Assembly: GCA_039621445.1 (NCBI GenBank) | Contig: CP154956.1 | Location: 84,440,474-84,504,473, forward strand | DNA: 64,000 nt | Direction of reading: 5' to 3' | DNA from: Euglena gracilis | Taxonomy: Eukaryota; Euglenida; Euglenophyceae; Euglenales | Made by a program: the position numbers and the translations under genes | The notes under the pieces: generated by a model | The model's database searches: none | Seen by the model: the letters and a program-made list of their open reading frames with translations, nothing else | What the model was told of the DNA's origin: nothing | Part shown: positions 55,291-63,409 of the stretch, piece by piece | Position numbering within the stretch: position 1 is the first letter of the stretch | How the letters are laid out: each line of letters opens with the position of its first letter

Positions 55291-56000
55291 TGTGGGCTTG
55301 ATACCTGGCTCCTTTCTGAGTGTCTGTTTTTTTCGACATACCACATGGCTGAGAAGTGAACTCCCCTGTGTGTGGTTCAAGTTACAAAGATCAAGTTTCA
55401 ATTTCAAGTTACAAGTAACAAGTGTCCAAGTCCCAGGACAAGACCAAGGTAAATTCAACATGCCGCTAACGTTCTGGGCTTCTCATCCTTGTGATTGTGC
55501 CATACCTCAGCTCAACATCACCTACACTTTTGGGCCTGCAAAGACCCCTCATTATGGACATGCAAAGGCCCCCCTTTTGGCCTGCAAAGGCCCCAACCAT
55601 GCCCGGGAGACCAAAATTGGGGAGGAGGTACATAATAGGGGGGAGGTACACCATGGGGGGGGGCATGTTGTTGTTTGGCGGGACATGCTTGCGGATGGCA
55701 GGGAGGGGCATTCCTCATGGGAACAGGTGCATGCGCTCCCCCCATTACCATGCCCCCCCCCCCGATAGTGTCCCATACCCAGCCAAACGGCAGGGCGGGT
55801 ATGGGACACTATTGGGGGGGGACACTATCGGGTCAATAAAATTCCTTTAGGACTGACCTGCCCCCCCAGGGGGTACATAATTTGGGGTACATAATGGGGG
55901 GGGGGCACCATGATCAGCTCCAACCATTGTTGTTCTGTTATCTGCATTGCCTCCCAAACTAACACCAAATTACAGGGTCAAACACCAAGTTTTCACGGGC
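55291..56000. other. Spacer with a CCATGCCCC / GATAGTG element
   Basis: 55748-55830 carries TACCATGC(11)GATAGTG, GTCCCATACCC and its complement, related to 46848-46965. The open frame through 55097-55768 crosses the minisatellite and is not supported as a gene. Confidence 0.45.
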
Positions 56001-56004
56001 GTGG

Positions 56005-56200
56005 GCCAAATAACTTGGCGGGGGGAGGGGCAAAAAAGATGGTTCCAGTTAACTTGGCGGGGGGAGGGGCAAAAATGATGGTTCCAGTAACTTGGCACCC
56101 CCTTTTTAGGCAAATTTCTTTTCTGGCGCTGAAAAAAAGGGCCAAATAACTTGGCAGGGTGGGGGGGGCAGGGCCAAAAGTTGGTTCCAATGACCTGGCA
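56005..56200. repeat. AACTTGGC tandem units
   Basis: The unit TAACTTGGCGGGGGGAGGGG followed by CAAAAAAGATGGTTCCAGT repeats with small changes, about 43 nt per unit, ending in decayed copies (AATAACTTGGCAGGG, TTGGTTCCAATGACCTGG). Confidence 0.65.
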
Positions 56201-56422
56201 CCCCGCCAGGTCATTTGGGGGAGCCCAGGCACCGGGGGGGGGGGGGTCCCGCAGGACCCCCTGTCAGGTTGCGAGCCAACCGGACCAGTCAAGTTCGAGA
56301 GGGGGGGAGGGGGGGTCCGGGGTTTGGACTAACAAAATTTTGTTGGAGACCCCAGGCACCGGGGGGAGGGGGGGTGCATCGCAATGGTGAAGGAGACCCC
56401 CCCCCCTAACTAAAGTGGAGTA

Positions 56423-56590
56423 CCAACCCCCCCTTTATTGCCCCACCGACCTGCCCCCAGGAGGCCCGACCGGACAATAAAGGGGGGGGACAATAAACGG
56501 GTACCAAAGGAATTTCATTGGCCGGGCCAAAAAAACCCCCCGTCGGCCGGGCCAGGGACAACAAAGGGGGGGGGACAATAAAGGGGGGGG
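56423..56590. mobile_element. C-tract inverted-repeat element (TTTATTG type)
   Basis: TA at 56421-56422 and 56591-56592. Left end CCAACCCCCCCTTTATTG, right end CAATAAAG(8). The word GGACAATAAAGGGGGGG repeats three times. 168 bp, non-coding. Confidence 0.7.
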
Positions 56591-57041
56591 TATGTGCCTG
56601 GCGTGCCTACTTTAAGTCCCGCCAGGCTCCGGCCACCTCCACGCACAGACAAAAAGGCCAGAGGCGGACAACAGCACCACACCAAAAGAAGGGATAAAAG
56701 GCACCAAAAAAACAGCCAGCACATGGGGGGGGGTCCCGCGGGACCCCCCCTGTTAGGGTCCAAACTTAACCAGACAAGGGGGGGTCTTGGGACCCGAACT
56801 TGACTGCCTAGCCCCCGTGCACATGTACCCCAAAAGTTGGGGCACATTGGGCAGCACCTATTTTATCACTACAACACCATTTTGCTCTGGTGGCTTGAAA
56901 GGCACCAATTTGACTGACATGGCGCGGCGAGGGGGTCTGAAAAGGGGGGGGATGGGGGGGGTAAAATGACGTGGCGAGGGGGTCGGTGAGGGGTGTGCCG
57001 ACCCCCCTTGGTGGGGACACGGGGGGGGGGACGGTCGTCAA

Positions 57042-57493
57042 GGCTCCCGATGGATGGGAGCCTTAGACGACTGGGTCTCCGGCCTGGATGATGAGCGACA
57101 GGATGCTCTTGTCTCCCGGCTGTTGTCCGAGCAAGACCACACAAGGCACCCCATGCTGACCCCATGCTGGGGCAGGATGGTTTGAGTGTGGTTGTGCTTT
57201 TGGGTTTCTTGCCCCAACATGCGCAAACGGTGCGGCAAGAGTCGAGGCCGTGGGGGAAGCGTGCGGTGGCACCGCAGGAATCCTTACCTCTGCTGCCCGA
57301 CTCTGCCTCGTCATCTAACCAATCCCCTGGGGAGGGAGAGGGGGACGAGCTTGATGTAGATGATGGCCTGGACACTGAGCGTCATGACGACGCTCCGGCC
57401 GAGGCTGTTGATGCCATAGCTGAGCGTTTGGATGTTGAGCTTGCAGCCCAGCTCCATGCTGAACTCAACAATTTGCGCCCACGCCGCAAGTGA
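57042..57493 (+). CDS. Last two exons of a plus-strand gene, acidic C-terminus
   Basis: Exon one (57043-57179) follows GGTCGTCAAG and reads SRWMGALDDWVSGLDDERQ, DALVSRLLSEQDHTRHP, MLTPCWGRM, ending at ATG|GTTTGAG. Exon two (57278-57493) follows GGTGGCACCGCAG. It reads ESLPLLPDSASSSNQSPG, EGEGDELDVDDGLDTERHDD, APAEAVDAIAERLDVELAAQ, LHAELNNLRPRRK and stops at TGA. The join is phase 0 to phase 0 with a 98-nt intron. The protein ends with a strongly acidic patch and then a helix rich in alanine and leucine. The family is not recognised. It is the only multi-exon model I find on the plus strand. The 5' exons must lie left of a G-run spacer and are not seen. Confidence 0.5.
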
Positions 57494-57655
57494 GCCCACC
57501 AAAAATGGTCTTCTCTTGGCTTCCTATTCCCCTTCCTTTCGGCGATCCACCCCTTCTGGGGACAAAATTTTTTGGGGGGGAACTTTCAGACGGGTCGCCA
57601 ATTTCTGATTTCGGCCGAAAAAGTGTTGGGGGGAACTTTCGACCGGGGAAAACTA

Positions 57656-58033
57656 ACCCCCCCCCCAAATAATACCCCCCCCCAAATAATCCCCCCCCCC
57701 CAAATAATACCCCCCCCCCTTGGGGTCCGACTTCGGCCGCCGAAATAATACCCCCCCCCCCTATTCCGGGCCGAAGGCCCGGATTTTTGACCTGAAAATG
57801 TAGGTAAAAATAACAATTTCTGACAACAAATTATGGAAAAAATGGATTTTTCTGGCTCATCTGACCTCCAAAAATGGTAAATTTCACAAGAAAGTGCAAA
57901 AAATGACCCCAAAGGGCGGTTTTGGGTGCTATTTTGGGTTTTACGGGACTTCGGAAAATTTCGAATTTTTTGGAAAAATAATACCCCCCCCCAAATAATA
58001 CCCCGGGGGGGGGGTATTATTTGGGGGGGGGTT
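57656..58033. mobile_element. C-tract inverted-repeat element (AAATAATACC type), copy 2
   Basis: TA at 57654-57655 and 58034-58035. Left end AC(10)AAATAATACC with three further CCCAAATAAT words, right end GGTATTATTTG(9)TT. The interior is homologous to 32002-32416 in the opposite orientation, including the CCGGGCCGAAGGCCCGG hairpin position. It lies about 160 bp after the stop of the plus-strand gene. Confidence 0.8.
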
Positions 58034-58409
58034 TATCAGTCACGGGATCCGAAAGAGCCATGTTCCATTTTGAGTTGGCTGGAGATTGCCCTTCAAAGAT
58101 TGTCAAAAACGGCATTTCTTTGGATTTTCTTTCTCTCGCAAAGGCACTCGTTGGAAGTACATGGCTTCTCTTGATTTGGACCTCTCACATTTATTGTGAC
58201 TTTTTGAAGAAGAAAAGAACAGAAAGCTTTTCAAAAAAAAAAAGAACTCTAGCTCTGACCATGGGGGGTGGTTCGGGGGGTCATGGGGGGTCACGGCGGG
58301 GGGGGGGGGGTTAGTCACAGGGGGAACACCACTTTTGGTGGCCAAATCACCGAACGCAAATTTTTTGGGGAAATCCATAAATTAGCAATTTACCTGAAAT
58401 TGGGATTTT

Positions 58410-58510
58410 AGGATGCAATCCCAGCATGCTTGTTGCGATGAAACGAAGAAAAAGGGAGAAGGAAAAAGAACATTGCAAAAACAAGTGAAGTCAAAAATTG
58501 TTATCCTTGC
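58410..58510 (-). repeat. Inverted duplicate of 54361-54480
   Basis: The reverse complement of this segment matches the segment at 54361-54480. The sequence between the pair contains the plus-strand gene and several elements. Confidence 0.55.
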
Positions 58511-58728
58511 CCCTGACAAAAAACCGGTTGGTGAGATCAGTTGGGAAGACACTGCAAATACGTTCCATTTCTGTGCTTTCATTGTTGCTTTGTTTGAAAG
58601 TTCCAATGAAGACCTGGGTCCAAAAGAAGTCTGATTTTTGGTCTTTTGGCTCCCATCCTCTGGGGGGGGGGTCCGTTGGACATGGTAGAAGGGGTGGGTG
58701 TGCAGTGATTGTGGGGCTTATTGTTGGA

Positions 58729-58905
58729 GGGGGCCTTTTCAAGCCCAGAGCCTTTTTTTGCCATTGGTTTGAGGGGGCCTTTTCAGGTCTAGAGACTGGG
58801 GTAGCCTTTTCAGGCCCAGTGGTTGGAGGGGCATTTTCAGGCCCAATGGCAGGGGGGCCTTTTCAGGCCAGTGGCGGGGTTGAGGGGGCCTTTTCAGGTC
58901 CAATA
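58729..58905. repeat. GGGGCCTTTTCAGG minisatellite
   Basis: Six to seven units of GGGGCCTTTTCAGGCCCA / GGTCTAGAG with spacers of 10-20 nt. Confidence 0.75.
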
Positions 58906-59131
58906 CAGTCCATGGTGAAGTTCTGCAGCAGCAAGACTAAAAAGGGGTGAGAAGCCCAAAAACTTCAACAGAAGGTTGAATTGCTCGAGCTGGAGTTCTT
59001 GTATGTCTTGTCTTGAGCTTGAAGCTTGCTTGGACTTGACTTGTACTTGTGTTTGACTTATGCTTTTGCCTGCACCAGCAGGACTTCCGTTGCCTGCACC
59101 AGCCGTCCTGTCAGTAACTTCGATGATAGTT
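58894..59131 (-). CDS. Candidate small ORF, Q/S-rich
   Basis: From an ATG in GTTAAAATGCAAGTC the frame reads MQVKSSTIIEVTDRTAGAG, NGSPAGAGKSISQTQVQ, VKSKQASSSRQDIQELQ, LEQFNLLLKFLGFSPLF and reaches a TGA. The middle comes from CAAGT-rich DNA, similar to 55375-55440, so it may be composition. No family. Confidence 0.25.
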
Positions 59132-59172
59132 GAACTCTTGACTTGCATTTTAACCCCACCGGGGGTTTTCAA

Positions 59173-60030
59173 TTGTCCGCCATGTAAATGCGAAAAAAAA
59201 TTGACACTCAGAAAGGGCAGGCCATAGGAGTTAGGAATGACGTTCCCTTTCGCGATCTGGATCGTTCAAAACTGGTTAAATTTAGTTCGAAACGTTTTTA
59301 ATGACTTAACTCTTCCGGAATGTTTTAATTCCAACCCTGGCCATGGGGGTGTCCCCGCGTGACCCCCCTTTTCGGCCAAAAAAATTCGGGAGAAAACTTG
59401 AAGACGTTGGGGGTTGAGCCGGTCCCCTTCGCCCCCCCCCGCGTCCCCCCCCCCCCCGTGTCCCCACCAAGTGGCTTGGTGTGCCAGACGGTAGACTGGG
59501 GGGGGGGGGGTAGTGGGTAGTTGGCCGACTAGTCGGCCGACACCCAATTGGTCGGTAGCTGGTCGGCAAGGTAGTGGGTAGTTGGCCAACTAGTCGGCCG
59601 ACTACCTACTCTAATGTACTGACGGGTCAAAACCGCCGACTTTTAAGCCCCCCCCAAGGGAAAAAACTTTTGCCTAAATCACCTCAACACCATTCAAACC
59701 CACCCAAATGGCTCCAGAACCCCCCAATCGGGGGTGAATATGCAAAAAATTGGGGGGAAGATGTCCATTTTGGGCCACTTTTTTGGCCCCCGAGTGTGAA
59801 CAACCCTATTTGGTTAATGGCCGGGCTCCTTCGGACCCCCAATTAGGGGGGGGGGACAATTAGGCGGAGGTTACCCCGGCCAATGGCCAATAAGCCTAAC
59901 CCCCCACCCCCTAATTGGCTAATGGACCATCCAACGGGACCCCCAATTAGCCAATTAGGGGGGAGGGATAGGGAGGGAGGGTAATTGGGGGGGGGGTCAC
60001 AAGCGCTTAACCGTTTTTCAATAAAACATC
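59173..60030. other. Spacer with GTCGGCC and CCAATTAG words
   Basis: 59515-59610 holds two copies of TAGTTGGCC(G/A)ACTAGTCGGCCGAC. 59835-59990 holds GG(A)CAATTAGG and CCCAATTAGCCAATTAGGGG palindromic words with G-runs. No exon seen. Confidence 0.45.
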
Positions 60031-60034
60031 CAAC

Positions 60035-60066
60035 CTTGCTTGGCCCAAACACAGTTCTTGTCACAA
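60035..60066. repeat. Duplicate of the retroelement break point sequence
   Basis: CTTGGCCCAAACACAGTTCT then TGTCACAAA recurs as CTTGGCCCAAACACAGTTCT then TGACACAAA at 60320-60348. On the minus strand both read F-V-(T/S)-R-T-V-F-G-P, so this is a second copy of a piece of the reverse transcriptase frame. Confidence 0.7.
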
Positions 60067-60248
60067 ATGCCGGTTTAAAATGGGACCATGTGGGATACAC
60101 TATGATCTGTGGTGGGTAGAATTTCCAGGTGGGAGGATGGGCTGAATGCCAGGGGGCTCGAATGAAGTTGACAAAATGGAAAATAAAAAAAAGGAGATGG
60201 GAACGGTGTCAAACATATGGACACTTCGCATGAGCAACACCAAGACTT

Positions 60249-61151
60249 TTAAAGGTGGCCCATGGGGCGACCGCGGCGCCTTTGGCGCCGCGGTCCCCGC
60301 CCCTGGGCTCCCCCTAACTCTTGGCCCAAACACAGTTCTTGACACAAACAATGTTGGAGTTGGGTATCCGGCAGTTGTTGGAGGCGCGAGATGGTAGCTT
60401 GAAATTTTTCGGATGCCTTGGCCCACGTGGTGTCAGAAAAGGTGCAGTCACCAGGATAGTCGCAGGGTACCCCTAGGCACAGGATGCCACTGCCCGGTCC
60501 CCATGGAGTGACCGGGAAGTTCTGTGCAAGGTGGTCGGGAGGCAGGATCTGAAGAGCCGGGGGTTTCGGAGTGGCACAGGGTACACCTGGTCCCCACAAG
60601 GCACACTTAGAGGGGTTGAGGTGGAGCCCAACGCTGATGGACACCGGTCCTGCTGTGACACAGCACGTCACCCTGGCAAAGAAGTGGGACGTCTTCTCCG
60701 TAGGAGAATCGGAGCCAGTTGTAAAGGGACGGGCAGAGGTCCAGGGATGCCTGCAGGAACGCGGATCGATCAATGGTGTTGAAGGCGTTGGAAACGTTGG
60801 CCTGGAAAACCACCCAATCGCCATCCACTGGCAGAGACGCCAGTGCGGCCTGCACCGCCAACCCGACTGTCTCCGCACCGTAGCGCACCCCCAACTCCCA
60901 ATTGCTGCGGGAACAGCTGAGACGTTTCCGCTTTGCACTGCGGGTGTCGCAACAGCATTTTCCCAATGAAGCGCCGGACGCAATCCCCCACGGCTCGGCC
61001 GTAGACCGCCATCCTTTTTGGTAAGTGGGATCAGGTTTGACGTACCAAAAAAGATCGAGGCTTTTGCTGGCAGAGAGCCCTCCCAGGCCTTCTGAGCCAG
61101 GGACCCCAAGGCTGTGTGTAGCGGGCCTGTCCCGGCCTCACGGTCCAACAA
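60249..61151 (-). pseudogene. Reverse transcriptase region, broken
   Basis: Fragments in three frames follow the order of a LINE-type reverse transcriptase. FFGTSNLIPLTKKDGG is at about 60996-61050 (motif 0/1). AVGDCVRRFIGKMLLRHP is followed by VRYGAETVGLAVQAAL. VVFQANVSNAFNTIDRS is palm motif A, where the usual catalytic Asp position of the FxxDxSNAFN pattern holds Asn. WLRFSYGEDVPLLCQGD is then followed directly by GLHLNPSKCALWGPG. The QGDPLGP region and the YxDD box are missing, so an internal deletion lies near 60635-60650. The tail reads ILCLGVPCDYPGDC and ISRLQQLPDTQLQH. Frameshifts lie near 61140, 60980 and 60930. Confidence 0.85.
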
Positions 61152-62341
61152 GTCCCGAAGGTGTTGTGGACGGAGACCAGATGGGCCGGGGGGCTGCCAC
61201 GGGGGAAAAAGGCTGCAGCTTCTTGCACAATTAAAGAACAGTTGAAGTCAGTAGTTTGTGGAGTATTGCCTGCACCAGGCAGCGGCAAACTGGCTCGTAA
61301 TGGGGACCCCTGTGGATGGAGCGAAAGGAGCTTCTGCATCACTGCTGGATCCCCGGGTGATGCCAGGGGCAAAGAGGTGAGAGCGTCCACGGCCTTGCCG
61401 AGGGCCCCTTCTTCAACGAGTCCGCGCACCCGGTCCAGAAGACCACGTGCCACAGAGTCAGAAGTAGAGCCAGAGGGGTTGGCGCGGGTGGTGGGCCGCT
61501 TTCGCCGTCTGTCAGAGCGAAGCGGATCAAACAAAGCGGCAAACTCTCCTGCGTGCCACTGTGCCAGTCTCTTTTCCAGGAGGCAATGCAATGTGTGTTG
61601 ATGGGAAGACGAGGTTTTGGGAGGGGCACCAAGAACGAGTTTCGGAAAAATGAACAGGCGGTGTAGAGCTTCCCAGGTTTGGGCTCGGAGAAAGGTCTGA
61701 ATGGAGGATGCAAGGGCGTCACAAATGGCGTGACGACTTGACACTGGGATACAGCGAAGAGTGGGGCAGTTGGTGGAGAGAACCACCTGCAGATCGGGCT
61801 GCATATCTGGGCACGGGAGAGACAGAGGAGTGCCATTCCCGACGGGTTGGTGCGATGAAGAGGGGAGTGGGACGGAGGGGTGTGAAGAAGCGTGGACGGC
61901 CGAGGCACCCTGGTGGGGGCATTGGCAACGTTCTCTTGCCCGTAGCAAGGTCCGACAGACGGCGCAAGTCGTGGTCGCAGTAGCTCGCAAAAATTCGGGG
62001 GTGGGTGATCGTCCGGCGGCGACGTGTTGAGAGACGTGAGATAGGACCTGAGAGCGGGTCATGGTTGTCCGCGAGCGTGGGCAATCTGCAAAGGGGCAGG
62101 TGTCATGGGAAGCAAAGGAAAACCCCGGACCAAGGTCGGACGGCAGGCCGGGTTGCAGCGTCGTTGCTGCTGGGGAGGATGGTGCGGGGGACAGGGAGGC
62201 CAACGCCATTTCTTGAGACAGACCTGTGTGGGGTGTAGAAGGTGTGGGGGCTTGTGACTCCCGACTCTGGAGTGTCTTTTTGGCGGTGTCCCGATTGGTG
62301 TTGGGCCCCGGATTACTCTCGATGTCGCCGCAGGAGAGCAG
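61031..62341 (-). pseudogene. 2A-zinc-finger region joined to the reverse transcriptase
   Basis: The frame opens after the TAG at 62396 and passes LLSCGDIESNPGP (62303-62341), a 40-residue linker, and MALASLSPAP (ATG at 62207-62209). It then reaches a C-x4-C-x14-H-x3-H finger (residues 38-62 from that Met), a second cluster CAVC...CQCPH (82-99), and a helical region including LHRLFIFPKLVLGAPP. A basic stretch SDRRRKRP follows. One nucleotide is missing near 61140, after VHNTF, where the frame passes to the reverse transcriptase. By analogy with other LINE proteins the fingers bind nucleic acid; this is inference. Confidence 0.75.
62303..62341 (-). other. 2A-like ribosome-skipping motif
   Basis: The codons read L-L-S-C-G-D-I-E-S-N-P-G-P. 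This fits the established 2A consensus D(V/I)ExNPGP with the usual hydrophobic and glycine residues before it. The skip would fall between the Gly codon (62306-62308) and the Pro codon (62303-62305). It lies 31 codons after an in-frame TAG and 32 codons before the first Met of the zinc-finger part. Confidence 0.9.
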
Positions 62342-62395
62342 GGCGAAACCTCTGCCAGAGCGCAGAAGGGCAGTTAGGGAGGAAAAGGGTGGCCG

Positions 62396-63379
62396 CTAGC
62401 GTTCCCGAACGGAGGTGGGGAAGCGGAAGGCGCAACGAGTGGACGCCGGACGTGGCGGAACTGTTGCCCGGGATGGTAGTACTGACAAGCAAAACCAAGG
62501 CCAATGCCACTCCTTACAAGAGCAGCATTGTACTGGCGGTGGGAAGCGGGTGTCCCAAAGTGTGTGCCGATGGAAGACGAAAAGGCGATCCCGGAAGGCC
62601 AGCACCGGGGACGAGGTGTGTCGGTGTATCCATTTGAAAGACTTGTGCCAGTCCACCAGGGATTCAGGAAAAATTGGAGGCTTCGGGAGTGAGGAGGGGG
62701 GCAGCGGGAGGGAGGAGGGGGAGGGGCAGAAGCGTGATGCTGTGGGAGGCTGGTGGATGAGGAGAATCATGGTTTGCCACCGGGGCGGAGGGAGAGGATG
62801 AATACCGAAACGTCGATAAACAGAGACAGGAGGAAGGAGCATTGAAGCCGATGCCAAGGCAAGGAAGTCATGTCGCACAGGGTGATCGGAAGGGCAGACA
62901 AGGAACAGATGGCCCCCTTCCGTCTGAAGTTTGCGGAGGACGAGACGAAGAAGCGAGAACGGAGGGTTGACCCAAATAGGCCGCGGCCTGCTCCAATCTT
63001 GGAGAAATGCGTTCTGGTGTTTATCCCAGAAGGCTGGGCATTGGCTGTTGTGTGGCGCCGCAAAGGCGTCAATAATAGGGAGGGAAGTAGGTGAGAGCGT
63101 GTGGACGGCGACACGGAACCAGCCGGGCTCGAGCATGTAGTCATCCGCGAGAGGCAGTCCGGTGTCGGAGGCTCCCACTGGGAGGAGGGAGGAATTTGGG
63201 CGGGTTAGGCCAGCGTGGCTTGAGCGGCCCACTGGTGGTGGACACGCAGGGGGATGGTACGGCGGTATCAACAGATACCTCTGCCCTGTCATGGGAACCA
63301 CCGGGGTTTTAGCAGAGGGGTGGACGCCCGGACGAACTTGGGCAATATCCGGCAGAGCGGGTTGGTCCTCTGGGCTCAC
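62396..63379 (-). pseudogene. NPPF (Dam-like) domain region
   Basis: The frame contains PIIDAFAAPHNSQCPAFW, then QNAFLQDWSRPRPIWVNPPF (NPPF codons at about 62957-62968), LLRLVLRKLQTEGGHLFLVC and PPRWQTMILLI. The DAFA...W...NPPF...L/V-P order is the one I know from the segment beside RNase H in DIRS-type and related retroelements. NPPF resembles motif IV of adenine-N6 methyltransferases. Its C-terminus ends VRER at the TAG. The start given is only where this frame opens: a one-base shift in the G-run at 63401-63409 joins it to the upstream frame. Confidence 0.65.
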
Positions 63380-63409
63380 AAAGGCGGAAGGCGGGCTGGT
63401 GGGGGGGGG

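Noticed and set aside
55097-55768. 223-codon plus-strand open frame
   Set aside because: It crosses a minisatellite and a C-run element. Its composition follows the repeats.
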